Positions 26,579-35,606 of a stretch of DNA of 56,405 nt are shown here, piece by piece. Each line of letters begins with the position of its first letter. Positions within the stretch are counted from its first letter, which is position 1. The notes under the pieces were generated by a model. It was not told the origin of the DNA. It was given only the letters and a program-made list of their open reading frames with translations, and searched no databases. The stretch lies in the NCBI GenBank assembly GCA_937981955.1, contig CALJNA010000111.1, positions 1-56,405 of the forward strand, written 5' to 3'. A program made the position numbers and the translations under genes. Source of the DNA: an uncultured Granulosicoccaceae bacterium (GTDB lineage Bacteria > Pseudomonadota > Gammaproteobacteria > Granulosicoccales > Granulosicoccaceae).

Positions 26579-29185
26579 ATGAGATGTGATTTCCAAGTTC
26601 GGATGAATGTAAGTCTGTTTGCTGTCTCGAGTTGGCGCTTGACGCCGTTAGCCTGCATTGCAACCGTCTGCTTACTAAGCGCCACAATGAGTTACGCGAA
26701 TGCGTCCCAGACTCCGGCGCATGCTGCGAAAACAGTTGCACTTCAGTTGCAACCGCGCGGCGGTACGGCGGGCGATTCTGATGGCGATTCCGTTCCCGAT
26801 ATAGCTGATCTTGACGATGACAACGACACCATTCCAGACGATGTGGAAGGCAATCAGGACACCGACGGCGATGGCATTATCGATTGCCTCGATCTCGATT
26901 CGGACAATGACGGACTATCTGATTTGTTTGAAGCAATAAACAACCCCGGCATACTTTCTTTAATTGATTCCAACGGCGATGGTCAAACCGACCCCACAGT
27001 TGCCGTGGGCAGCAACGGTCTTGCCGACCTTATAGAACAGGATTTCCCGGATTCAGGCGTTTCTCCTTACGGGTTATCAGATCTTGATGGCGATGGTGTA
27101 GTCGATCAGCGCGATCTTGATGTAGACAACGATGGAATTCCTGATGTAATCGAAGCCGGAAGCATCGATGATAATCGCGATGCACGCTACGATTTATTTC
27201 TCGATCTGGATGCTGATGGTTTTGCTGATCGCTTGTCCATTTCTCCGATCATTGCTCGCGATACCGACCAGGATGGCGTGGCCGATTTTCGCGATATCGA
27301 TTCAGACCAGGATGGTATAACGGACTTGCTTGAAACCACTGGAGTCGATACGGACAGCGATGGGCGAGTGGATGACTTCACCGATTTAAATGTCGATGGA
27401 TTACACGACACCTACATTAACGCTTTTGCAGGAATTCCCGATACTGATCAGGATGGTTTTCCGGATTATCGCGACACCGACAGCGATGGAGATGGTGTAA
27501 CCGATTCTGAAGAAGCTTTTAACAGCACTGTTGTACCGCAGCCGATCATTCCCAGTACGCCGTTCAACCCAAGACCTAACCAGTCTGCACAAGATGCCAA
27601 TATCACCCTGGAAACAGGCGAAAGTGGCAGTGTATTCGGCTGTGCAATATCAGATTCACGTCAACGTGGAACCGACCCAATGTTTATCCTGCTAGTTATG
27701 TTGTCATTGTTCGGGTTACTCAAACACGCTGTTGTCAAAGCGGGTGGAATAACACGTTTTTCAGTGCTTGCAATGGCGCTCTTGTTGTCTGCGTGTGTTT
27801 CACAACCGCGAAACCCGAATATTATTGCTGGTGGCGAAACACAATTCACGCCTTACGCCGGAATAGGTTTGGGTGGCAGTTTTCTTAACGCAAACACAGA
27901 CAACGTACCGTTGATACAAGACGAAAGCTTCAGTACTGCCGGGCAGATCACGCTTGGTACAACCATTAATCATCGTCTGGCGATAGAGCTCAGAGCTGCC
28001 GATCTTGGCGAAGCTACTTTTACTAATGGACGCGCCGTTGGCTATCAGGTTGCCGATGTATCCGGACTATTCAAACAACGCTTTGACAAGTTAACCGGAT
28101 TTGGCCGATTGGGCATGGGTGCGTTGTTTAACGACGGTGATATCCGTACCACGCAAAAAAATCAGATGCATCTGCTTGTTGGTCTTGGTGCCGACTATTC
28201 ACTAACACCTAGACTGGCGTTTCGTGCTGAATGGCAGGGCCACGATGCTGATGTCATGCACGCGCAATTAAGCCTGCTATACAGTTTTGGCACCCCGCCG
28301 GTCAGAAAGCCTGCCGTGTTTGCCAAGCGTGAAGGCGACACCGTTGTGGCAGAGGACCGTGAGGTAGCGGCAGCTGTCCCGGATAATACCAGCGAGCCTG
28401 AAACCAAATATATACCAATGCCTGAGTCAGCACCGCTGCCTCAAAGGCCATCGGCGACCGGCAGCATCGATAAGCCGGCCCCAGACGTCACGGTTGCTGC
28501 GGTAGAGCCTGCTGCAGTTGAGCCGCAGGAGCGTCAGTTGCCTCAGATAGCGGCCCGGCCCGACACGGAGCTGGCAATGGCTGAAACAGCTCCCAGAGCG
28601 CAGCCTTTACCCGAAATAACCTCATCTCCAAAACCATCTGAATCCCAGCGTCCTGAATCCGAGCGTCTAAGACCGCTGGTTACTGTCCCCACACCTGCGC
28701 CCGAGCCCGCTACAGAGCCCGAACCAGCGCCAGCACCCATCCAGAAAAAAAGTCCCGCCACGCCCGCTGATTCAGACGGGGACGGCATTGTTGATGCATC
28801 TGATAAGTGTCCCGGCACAGATGCCGGAACGATCGTATTGGCTGACGGATGCTCTCTGTTTGGTGAATCAGTACCCGGGTTATCGTTTGTGCCCAATACT
28901 GATGAGCTCACAGCTAGCGGCATCGAAGTGCTGGATACGGTCGCAGACGCGCTGAGCGATGAATCTGACATACGCGTAACCGTCGCAGCCCATACGGCTG
29001 CTGGCGAAGACGCAGATGCGGCCATGTTTCTCACTCGTCGACGAACAATCGCCATAATCCGCTATCTTTCTGATAAGGGAATTGATGCGACGCGGCTTCG
29101 TCCCGAAGCATTTGGCGACACACAGCCTCTGGCTGGTGCAACTGATTCAGGCGAAAACGACCGAGTCGTAATGACACTTCGCTAG
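26579..29185 (+). CDS. Calcium-repeat protein fused to barrel-OmpA lipoprotein (second copy)
   Basis: An 868-residue paralogue of the previous protein with one repeat unit instead of four. The signal peptide (LTPLACIATVCLLSATMSYA) precedes calcium repeats to about residue 320. The sorting-type segment has ETGESGSVFGC (Cys355), RGTDP, the hydrophobic MFILLVMLSLFGLL and basic residues. A lipoprotein signal follows (SVLAMALLLSACVS, Cys406), then a barrel (about 415-585), a long Pro/Glu linker, a DSDGDGIVDASDKC repeat and an OmpA-like domain. That domain is degenerate: HTD has become HTA, and the NRR segment near the end is missing, so peptidoglycan binding is doubtful. ATG 26579 is chosen because earlier in-frame ATGs lie in the terminator; ATG 26603 is also possible. 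Confidence 0.85.
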   Translation: MRCDFQVRMNVSLFAVSSWRLTPLACIATVCLLSATMSYANASQTPAHAAKTVALQLQPRGGTAGDSDGDSVPDIADLDDDNDTIPDDVEGNQDTDGDGIIDCLDLDSDNDGLSDLFEAINNPGILSLIDSNGDGQTDPTVAVGSNGLADLIEQDFPDSGVSPYGLSDLDGDGVVDQRDLDVDNDGIPDVIEAGSIDDNRDARYDLFLDLDADGFADRLSISPIIARDTDQDGVADFRDIDSDQDGITDLLETTGVDTDSDGRVDDFTDLNVDGLHDTYINAFAGIPDTDQDGFPDYRDTDSDGDGVTDSEEAFNSTVVPQPIIPSTPFNPRPNQSAQDANITLETGESGSVFGCAISDSRQRGTDPMFILLVMLSLFGLLKHAVVKAGGITRFSVLAMALLLSACVSQPRNPNIIAGGETQFTPYAGIGLGGSFLNANTDNVPLIQDESFSTAGQITLGTTINHRLAIELRAADLGEATFTNGRAVGYQVADVSGLFKQRFDKLTGFGRLGMGALFNDGDIRTTQKNQMHLLVGLGADYSLTPRLAFRAEWQGHDADVMHAQLSLLYSFGTPPVRKPAVFAKREGDTVVAEDREVAAAVPDNTSEPETKYIPMPESAPLPQRPSATGSIDKPAPDVTVAAVEPAAVEPQERQLPQIAARPDTELAMAETAPRAQPLPEITSSPKPSESQRPESERLRPLVTVPTPAPEPATEPEPAPAPIQKKSPATPADSDGDGIVDASDKCPGTDAGTIVLADGCSLFGESVPGLSFVPNTDELTASGIEVLDTVADALSDESDIRVTVAAHTAAGEDADAAMFLTRRRTIAIIRYLSDKGIDATRLRPEAFGDTQPLAGATDSGENDRVVMTLR
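27608..27796 (+). other. Internal sorting signal followed by lipoprotein signal
   Basis: In frame within the 26579 gene: ETGESGSVFGC, AISDS, RGTDP, a hydrophobic helix, Lys/His residues, then a second hydrophobic stretch ending LLSAC. It has the same order as at 25096-25320 but without hairpins in the DNA. Conservation of the arrangement in two diverged genes argues against a sequencing error or a recent chance fusion. Confidence 0.7.
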
Positions 29186-29219
29186 AAACCACTATGCTCA
29201 TTAGGGTATAGCTGGTTTT
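29186..29219 (+). terminator. Probable terminator
   Basis: AAACCACTAT (29186-29195) pairs with ATAG-TGGTTT (29208-29218, one bulged C), then TTTTC, directly after the TAG stop at 29183-29185. It is moderately stable, with a short T-run. Confidence 0.5.
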
Positions 29220-29348
29220 CGATAATGGTCCTCTTAGCCTTGCTGGCAGTTGGCGGGTCGTCGAACGCAATGCACGTTTTGCAACCAGGCAGTCCAACAA
29301 TAGATACGGTTCATGTTGCCAAGCGGGCACATGGGCGAGGATAAAGGC

Positions 29349-31226
29349 ATGTTTAAACTGAACCCCCTTGTTGCAGCCATCTCGCTAGCAATGGTCTTTC
29401 CAACGGTAGCGTTTGCAACTGATACCGGCGATGCGCTGGCAAGTTATGGCCTGGCCGAACATACCGTTGTGGCGAACGCACCTCAGATCGGTGAGATAGC
29501 ACCCGATGACAATGCACCAATTAACTCGGCCGACGCCCTGGGTGACGACAACGGCGCAACACCCGACGATGAAGACGGTGTGTTTGCATTCCCTGTGCTG
29601 GTTGAATTTGCCAAAGCCTACGACACCAACGTATTCGTTTCCAACCCGTCAGGACAAGACGCAACACTTGTTGGCTGGGTGGATTTTGATGGTAACGGCA
29701 CGTTCGAACCCGATGAAGCCGCCAGTGCGGTTGTACCAGCCGGTGCAGACAACCTGAAAATTAAACTGTTGTGGCCGAATACCGATGGGATTACTACTGG
29801 ATTCGTCGGACAAACTTACGCGCGTTTTCGTATCACCACCGACACCATTACCGCATCCGATGCGCTGGGTACTTTTTCCGATGGTGAAGTAGAAGACTAC
29901 ACGTTACCTATTTTGGCAGACAGTGATGGCGACGAAATTCCGGATTCACAAGATCTGGATAACGATAACGATGGTATTCCGGACACCGTTGAAGGCACGG
30001 GCATCGATACTGACAACGATGGCACACCAAATTATCTTGACGTCGATTCCGATGACGATTCCATTCCGGATTTTGCAGAAGCCGGTCCTGATGCAAATAA
30101 TCCGCAAGATACCGATGGCGACGGAACACCGAACTATCTTGATCTGGACTCTAACAACGATGGCACGCAAGACATTCTTGGTGACGCTGCCGATTCAGAT
30201 TCAGACGGTATTCTTGATTCAATAGAAGGTAACGCCGATTCCGATGGTGACGGCATTATCAACTCGATCGACATCGATTCGGATAACGATCTTATCCCGG
30301 ATTCTATTGAGCTTGGATTAACTGCACCAACACCGGTTGATACCGATGGCGATCTTATACCTGATTATCTTGATCTTGATAGTGATAACGATGGTATCCC
30401 TGATATGGTTGAAAGTAATTTGAATGTGGTTAACGTTCCAGAACTCGATACTGACACCAGTGGTGCTGCTGATTCAGGTTCAGTGTTTGGTGCGAATGGC
30501 TATGTTGATCTGGTAGAACGAGGCGCAGACTCTGGCGTACCGATTTTTGCCGTACCTGACAGCGACGGTGACGGTGTACGTGATTTTCGTGATCTTGACA
30601 GTGACAACGATGGTACCAACGATGTTATCGAATCAGGCGGTGTGGATGCTGACAATAACGGCCTTGTAGATGCGATAGTCGACGTTAATCAAAACGGTGT
30701 GCCTGATACCTATGACTTCACTCAAACCGGTGGCGTAGACACCGATGGTGATGGTATTGACGATACCGCAGACCTCGACTTTGTTAACGGCCCCGATGCC
30801 GACAACGATGGTCTAATCGACACCTTCGATCTTGATATCAACGGCGACGGTATTGTAGACGCTGTTGTCTCAGATCAGGCCAATGACTTGTATCGCTTGG
30901 GTGTGTTGCCCGATCTGGACGATGACAATATTGCCGATTTCGTTGATGACGATATCGTTGGTGGAGCGGTAACCAATCAGCCGCCTGCTACTACCACTGG
31001 TGGAGATACCGGTGGAAACACCGATGGAACAGGTACAGCTGGTAGTACGACAGCAGGTCAGGAACCAACAACCAATACTTCCGGTATTGTCGAGACAGGG
31101 CTTTCAGGGTCTGCGTGCTCGATCAGTGCCAGACCCGGCAACGATCCTCTGTTCCCGGGATTGTTAATGCTTGGCAGCCTGATGGTGTTGTACCGACGCA
31201 AACTTGGACGCGCCAGCAACAAGTAA
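29349..31226 (+). CDS. Exported GEVED and calcium-repeat protein with C-terminal sorting signal
   Basis: A 625-residue protein from ATG 29349, preceded by GAGGATAAAGG (in-frame ATGs at 29313 and 29331 are less well placed). The signal peptide ends near TVAFA. A GEVED domain covers about 55-180 (DDEDGVFAFP, GWVDFDGNGTFEPDE, FSDGEVEDYTLP). From about 185 to 540 there are thrombospondin-3-type repeats with the same NGYVDLVE and DSGV interruption as the two larger proteins. A Gly/Thr-rich linker leads to ETGLSGSAC (Cys590), PGNDP, a hydrophobic helix and YRRKLGR at the true C-terminus. It is therefore the stand-alone counterpart of the first halves of the 21286 and 26579 products. Probable surface anchoring via the Cys is inferred from the JDVT-/MYXO-CTERM families. 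Confidence 0.9.
   Translation: MFKLNPLVAAISLAMVFPTVAFATDTGDALASYGLAEHTVVANAPQIGEIAPDDNAPINSADALGDDNGATPDDEDGVFAFPVLVEFAKAYDTNVFVSNPSGQDATLVGWVDFDGNGTFEPDEAASAVVPAGADNLKIKLLWPNTDGITTGFVGQTYARFRITTDTITASDALGTFSDGEVEDYTLPILADSDGDEIPDSQDLDNDNDGIPDTVEGTGIDTDNDGTPNYLDVDSDDDSIPDFAEAGPDANNPQDTDGDGTPNYLDLDSNNDGTQDILGDAADSDSDGILDSIEGNADSDGDGIINSIDIDSDNDLIPDSIELGLTAPTPVDTDGDLIPDYLDLDSDNDGIPDMVESNLNVVNVPELDTDTSGAADSGSVFGANGYVDLVERGADSGVPIFAVPDSDGDGVRDFRDLDSDNDGTNDVIESGGVDADNNGLVDAIVDVNQNGVPDTYDFTQTGGVDTDGDGIDDTADLDFVNGPDADNDGLIDTFDLDINGDGIVDAVVSDQANDLYRLGVLPDLDDDNIADFVDDDIVGGAVTNQPPATTTGGDTGGNTDGTGTAGSTTAGQEPTTNTSGIVETGLSGSACSISARPGNDPLFPGLLMLGSLMVLYRRKLGRASNK
31090..31223 (+). other. C-terminal JDVT/MYXO-CTERM-like sorting signal
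   Basis: The last 45 or so residues of the 29349 product: ETGLSGSACSIS, a short polar spacer, NDP, a 15-residue hydrophobic segment and a basic tail (YRRKLGR). The order Cys, Asp-Pro, helix, Arg/Lys is the hallmark of tails cut by CPBP intramembrane proteases. No such protease is encoded in this window. Confidence 0.72.
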
Positions 31227-31234
31227 CTAAAAAA

Positions 31235-31270
31235 CGCTATCGCCTCGGAGCATGTTCCGTGGCGATAGCG
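31235..31270 (+). terminator. Hairpin terminator ending the surface cluster
   Basis: CGCTATCGCC (31235-31244) and GGCGATAGCG (31261-31270) form a perfect 10-bp stem, with inner pairing GGA and TCC in the loop. It lies 8 bp after the stop. The downstream GTCTTGGTT is only partly T-rich. Confidence 0.65.
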
Positions 31271-31645
31271 GTCTTGGTTAGTCAGCCAAATCGGAACAAA
31301 AATTCCCGTTTTTCACACCGGTATCAAAAAGAACTGAAACTACGCGAAAAAAATTTTCAGAGCGTTGAAAATTTGAATTGAGTCACGTTTTAAGCACACC
31401 ACTCTGTATCAGCCTTACGTTATCAGGTGCGGTTACTCTCACTGCCTTTTTGTCCAAGTAGCTAAACTACAATACGGCTTCAAATAGGCCTGAAAGCGTT
31501 GAATTGTGTAGAAAAATTCAAACTATTACCGTTGTATTTGCCATTCTCTCTTGTATAGTTCGCATCCTTCCAGCCGCTAACACAGTGTTAGGCGGGGGCT
31601 TGTATGTCGAAAGAGTTTGCCCGGAACAGATAAACGGAGAATGCG
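31271..31645. other. 375-bp gap before pckA
   Basis: No gene is seen. It holds the putative pckA promoter at 31532-31559. An AT-rich stretch with AAAAAAATTTTCAG and a near-repeat AAAATTTGAATTG lies at about 31347-31380. Confidence 0.4.
31532..31559 (+). promoter_or_regulatory. Candidate sigma-70 promoter of pckA
   Basis: TTGTAT (31532-31537), a 16-bp spacer and TATAGT (31554-31559) lie about 87 bp upstream of the pckA start. The -10 matches five of six consensus bases. It is the best promoter-like sequence in this gap, but there is no independent support. Confidence 0.4.
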
Positions 31646-33283
31646 ATGAATTTGCCGGCCAGAAAAATGACCAGCACACCAGATCTAATTCAAGATCTAG
31701 CTCAGTACGGAATTTCCAACGTTACTGATATTGTTCACAACCCAAGTTACGAACAATTGTTTGAAGAGGAAACTCGAGACTCTTTGAGCGGTTTGGAAAA
31801 GGGTATTGTGACTGACAGTGGAGCCGTTACTGTTGATACAGGCGCATTTACTGGCAGGTGTCCAAAAGACAAATATATCGTTGAAGACGAAACCACGAAA
31901 GATACGCTGTGGTGGGCTGCTCAGGGTGACAACGACAACAAGCCGATAAGCAAGGCAGTCTGGAAAGATCTTTTAAAGTTGTCGACCGAACAACTCACTG
32001 GCAAACGTTTGTTTGTTGTTGATGCATTCTGTGGTGCAAATGAAAATACCCGACTAAGCGTTCGCTTTGTTATGGAAGTGGCATGGCAAGCGCATTTTGT
32101 TACTAACATGTTCATCCGACCCAGTGCGGACGAGCTGGCGAACTTCGCACCTGACTTCGTTGTTATGAATGCCGCTAAAACCACTAACCCCAAGTGGCAG
32201 GAGCACGGCCTGAACTCTGAAAACTTTGTGGCCTTTAACCTGACCGAAAAAGTTCAGATTATTGGTGGTACCTGGTACGGTGGTGAGATGAAGAAGGGCA
32301 TGTTTGCCTACATGAACTACCTGTTACCTCTGCGTGGTATTGCTTCCATGCATTGTTCAGCCAATGCCGATGAAGAAGGCAACACCGCCGTATTTTTCGG
32401 TCTGTCCGGAACCGGAAAAACCACCTTGTCTACCGACCCGAAACGTCGCCTGATTGGTGATGATGAACACGGCTGGGACGATGAGGGTGTGTTCAACTTT
32501 GAAGGCGGTTGTTACGCGAAGACTATTCGTTTAAGCGCCGAAGCCGAACCAGACATCTATGGCGCTATCAAGCGTGATGCTTTGCTGGAAAACGTGGTGC
32601 TTAATGCTGATAACAGTGTCGACTACGATGATGGCAGTAAGACAGAGAATGCCCGGGTATCGTACCCGATCGATCATATTGAAAATATCGTTAAACCTGT
32701 TTCACGTGCAGGGCATGCCAGTAAGGTCATCTTTCTGTCTGCAGATGCGTTTGGTGTTCTGCCTCCGGTGTCTATTCTTACGCCTGAACAGACTCGCTAC
32801 CACTTTCTGTCTGGCTTTACAGCCAAGCTTGCCGGCACAGAGCTCGGTGTCACAGAGGCACAGCCAACATTCAGTGCGTGTTTTGGCAAGGCGTTTTTAA
32901 GCCTTCACCCAACCAAGTACGCTGAAGAATTGTCGAAGCGGATGGAAGCGGCCGGTTCACAGGCCTATCTGGTTAACACTGGCTGGAACGGCACCGGCGA
33001 TCGTATTTCGATCAAGGCAACCCGAGCTATTATTGATTCGATTCTGGACGGCTCAATTGATGATGCCAACACCCAGATAGTACCTATATTTAACCTGAGT
33101 GTACCGACTGCACTGGCGGGTGTGGATTCAAACATCCTCGACCCACGAACCACTTACGATTCTGCTGATCAATGGCAAACCGGTGCTGAAAAACTGGCTA
33201 GATTGTTTATTGATAATTTCGCCCAGTACACCGACAATGACAGCGGTAAGTCGCTGGTATCAGCTGGACCGCAGCTGAGCTAA
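31646..33283 (+). CDS. pckA: Phosphoenolpyruvate carboxykinase (ATP)
   Basis: Converts oxaloacetate and ATP to phosphoenolpyruvate, CO2 and ADP, the entry step of gluconeogenesis (EC 4.1.1.49), in the cytosol. The 545-residue product fits the family (about 530-540). Recognisable motifs are [11 protein letters not shown], the kinase-1a loop [11 protein letters not shown], the metal-binding [22 protein letters not shown], and the C-terminal [13 protein letters not shown] lies five bases before ATG 31646, which supports that start; ATG 31667 would shorten it by seven residues. It is a single-gene unit with a strong terminator downstream. Confidence 0.97.
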   Translation: MNLPARKMTSTPDLIQDLAQYGISNVTDIVHNPSYEQLFEEETRDSLSGLEKGIVTDSGAVTVDTGAFTGRCPKDKYIVEDETTKDTLWWAAQGDNDNKPISKAVWKDLLKLSTEQLTGKRLFVVDAFCGANENTRLSVRFVMEVAWQAHFVTNMFIRPSADELANFAPDFVVMNAAKTTNPKWQEHGLNSENFVAFNLTEKVQIIGGTWYGGEMKKGMFAYMNYLLPLRGIASMHCSANADEEGNTAVFFGLSGTGKTTLSTDPKRRLIGDDEHGWDDEGVFNFEGGCYAKTIRLSAEAEPDIYGAIKRDALLENVVLNADNSVDYDDGSKTENARVSYPIDHIENIVKPVSRAGHASKVIFLSADAFGVLPPVSILTPEQTRYHFLSGFTAKLAGTELGVTEAQPTFSACFGKAFLSLHPTKYAEELSKRMEAAGSQAYLVNTGWNGTGDRISIKATRAIIDSILDGSIDDANTQIVPIFNLSVPTALAGVDSNILDPRTTYDSADQWQTGAEKLARLFIDNFAQYTDNDSGKSLVSAGPQLS

Positions 33284-33392
33284 CAGGTTTGGTAGGAGGT
33301 ACACCCTTGATTAAGCGTTATTCGCAAAGCATTGCTAAACGCTACTGGCGAATCTAGTTTTTACGCTTGAGCTTTACATCGGTGGATAGTCA

Positions 33393-33440
33393 GCCGCCAC
33401 GATTGCCTTAATAATAAAACAGCAGTCGTGGCGGCTTTTT
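33393..33440 (+). terminator. Rho-independent terminator of pckA
   Basis: GCCGCCACGA (33393-33402) pairs perfectly with TCGTGGCGGC (33426-33435), followed by TTTTT. It lies between the convergent pckA and M48 protease genes, and its T-run orientation serves pckA. Confidence 0.88.
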
Positions 33441-33518
33441 CAATCGCTCTTCTTCAATTGCCATTCTTCTTAATTTCTCTTCTTCCAATTGCAATTCTTC
33501 CAGCTGCAATTAGAGCAA

Positions 33519-35132
33519 TCAATTTTCTTCTTTGTTTTCGTCAGGGTTCTGACCGGGTGGAATGCCTCGAATGGAATTCATACTCGCCTTTAATCGAAGC
33601 TCATCCTTGGATTCTGGTTCGACGTATTGCAGCGCAAGCTTAAGCTGATTCAGTGCGCGCCCCAGTTCGTTCAGTCCGGTGAAATAGCGGGCAAGAGACT
33701 CATGGCTTGCCGCGGTCTGACCGAGTCGTTCCTGCACACTGGCCAGTTGTCTCCACGCAAGCGGGTTGGGGTCGGTGTTCCGCCGCAGGTATTGTTTGGT
33801 GATTTCCATGGCTTTGGACAAGCGGCGTTTGCGCGTTTGCAAGTCAACCAGCTTTTCAACCACTGAAAAGCGTTCAGGATAATTCTCGTACAGCTTTTCC
33901 AGCAGGGCGACCGCACCGTCAAGGTCGCCTTTGTTCTCCATAACCTGTGCACGTGACAATTCAGCCAACGGGTGCGACGGCGCTAAGTCGCGTAATTGAT
34001 CAAGGTAGGATTCAGCCTTGTCGAGTCGGTTGGCTTCCAGGTGAATTAACGCAAGCCCGTAGGTTGTTTCTGCTGTTGGTTTGGCATCAAACTTTGCCTG
34101 AAACGTGCGTTGCAGTTGGCCTCTATCTTCTGTTGCCATGACGGCAAGCCGGGCTTTGAAAAGTTGAAAGTCCGTTTGCGGTGCAATGGATTGATCAGCA
34201 GAAACCCGTGCTCTGTCTTTGGCTTCTGCAATACGGTTTTCATCCAGTGGGTGCGTGCGCAAGTATTGCAGAGCACCCCTTGATGTATTCAAACTGTTTT
34301 GCCTGCGCAAAATGGCAAACGATTCAGCCATGGCGTTCGGGTTGTACTGCGCATTGGTCAAAATTTCAATGCCGATTCGATCCGCCTCGATTTCGTTGGT
34401 ACGGGTAAAATTAACAGCCGATTGCTGGTTTGCAGCCATGCCGGCGGCGAGTGCTGCCTGGCCCGCTTCGGACGAGGCCTGGCCGATGAGAATGGCGGCC
34501 AGAATGGTTGCCGCCGTTCTAATGGAGTATTGATTGCCTAGTGCAAATGCGCGCGCATGATGGCGCTGTGTGACGTGAGCGACTTCGTGCGCCACAACGC
34601 CTGCGAGTTGCTCTTCACGATTCATCGCTTCAATCAAGCCAACGTTAATGCCAACGTATCCACCGGGGATGGCAAAGGCGTTTATCTGATCATCGTTAAT
34701 GACGAAGAATGTAAAGTCGAGTTGCGATGCTTTGCCCGACGCCAGTGCCAGCCGGTTGCCGAGCGTTTGAATGTATTCGGTAGTGGGCACGTCTCGAACC
34801 AGTGGCATGGAGGCCCTGATTTGGCGCATGAATTGTGCACCGAGCTGTTTCTCTTCAATCGGTGACAAGGCATTGTCGGCAGGTTCGCCCATGCTGGGCA
34901 AATTCTGTTGTGCCAGGCTCATACCACCTGACAAACTCAACACCATGCTGAGAACACCCGTGCGCACCCAGCCACGTCGAAACAACGAAACCGATTGCGA
35001 GCAATCCGGCTTTTTCAGTGGTGACAGAGGGTTATAGTTGTGCAATGGCATTGACGATTTGACCGTATTTTCGGCTTTAGTTCGGATGTGTTGCTGCGTT
35101 GGAACCCGAGGCTTAACTCCTGCTTGGTTCAT
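33519..35132 (-). CDS. BepA-like M48 metalloprotease with TPR domain
   Basis: A periplasmic zinc metallopeptidase related to BepA/YfgC, which degrades or chaperones misassembled outer-membrane proteins. The 537-residue product has an N-terminal export signal (RRGWVRTGVLSMVLSLSGGMSLA), unusually preceded by about 50 residues if the first ATG is used. The catalytic motif HEVAHVTQRH is near residue 181, and TNEIEADRIGIEI supplies the third zinc ligand. From about 300 to the end there are TPR-like helices (TYGLALIHLEANRLDKAESY, ALNQLKLALQYV). No start has a good ribosome site; ATG 35051 is a plausible shorter start. It is a single minus-strand gene, convergent with pckA. A role in quality control of the many barrels encoded nearby is possible but not shown. 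Confidence 0.92.
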   Translation of the reverse strand: MNQAGVKPRVPTQQHIRTKAENTVKSSMPLHNYNPLSPLKKPDCSQSVSLFRRGWVRTGVLSMVLSLSGGMSLAQQNLPSMGEPADNALSPIEEKQLGAQFMRQIRASMPLVRDVPTTEYIQTLGNRLALASGKASQLDFTFFVINDDQINAFAIPGGYVGINVGLIEAMNREEQLAGVVAHEVAHVTQRHHARAFALGNQYSIRTAATILAAILIGQASSEAGQAALAAGMAANQQSAVNFTRTNEIEADRIGIEILTNAQYNPNAMAESFAILRRQNSLNTSRGALQYLRTHPLDENRIAEAKDRARVSADQSIAPQTDFQLFKARLAVMATEDRGQLQRTFQAKFDAKPTAETTYGLALIHLEANRLDKAESYLDQLRDLAPSHPLAELSRAQVMENKGDLDGAVALLEKLYENYPERFSVVEKLVDLQTRKRRLSKAMEITKQYLRRNTDPNPLAWRQLASVQERLGQTAASHESLARYFTGLNELGRALNQLKLALQYVEPESKDELRLKASMNSIRGIPPGQNPDENKEEN

Positions 35133-35606
35133 GCCAATTTAACACGCCGCGCGCCCATTTCGGGTTGCACAGCACACTTCTAAAGTCCGCACACCCCTAA
35201 GCCCTGCGATTCGTTATACTCCCAGATGTTAAGGGGCAGGACACAATCTGGCCTGTCAGCAAACCGGCGTTACGTCCTCTACACCCGACAGAGGAGCGCA
35301 TCCAGGCGGCTAACCCACCCCCGCTTCCCCAACCCGGTTGTAATGTTGACAAGCCACCTCGACGACACAAGACAGACACTCATGAGAGTTGTTCTCGGGA
35401 ACACCGATTACTGGCCTTATTATCCGGCCACCATTGCGTGCTGCTGTCTTACCATTACTACAAGATTATGCAACTATGACTTTATGCAACTATGACCAAT
35501 CGGTTTGTTGCCGCAAAATAGTCGTGCCGGGTACCGGCATTGCTTCAGGCAGCGTGCGCGATTGACTTTGCCCTTTTAGGCACTGAACAGGCGAGGAAAA
35601 AACAAG
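35133..35606. other. 474-bp region between the M48 gene and ilvI
   Basis: Divergent intergenic region that must hold promoters for both sides. TATACT at 35215-35220 may be a -10 for ilvI, but I find no good -35. A 6-bp hairpin (TCCTCT and AGAGGA, 35275-35295) and a 15-bp direct duplication (35466-35496) lie in the likely leader. A short open frame (about 35382-35495) is not rich in Ile, Val or Leu, so there is no convincing attenuator peptide. Confidence 0.4.
35466..35496. repeat. 15-bp direct repeat in the ilv leader
   Basis: TTATGCAACTATGAC occurs at 35466-35480 and again at 35482-35496, separated by one T. It is a simple tandem duplication of 16 bp, about 110 bp upstream of ilvI. Confidence 0.7.

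Noticed and set aside
28543-29055. Open frame on the minus strand (170 codons), Ser/Ala/Gly-rich
   Set aside because: It is opposite the Pro/Glu linker and OmpA domain of the 26579 gene; its composition follows from the complementary strand.
35382-35495. Leader peptide of an ilv attenuator
   Set aside because: The short frame has few Ile, Val or Leu codons, and no terminator with a T-run precedes ilvI.
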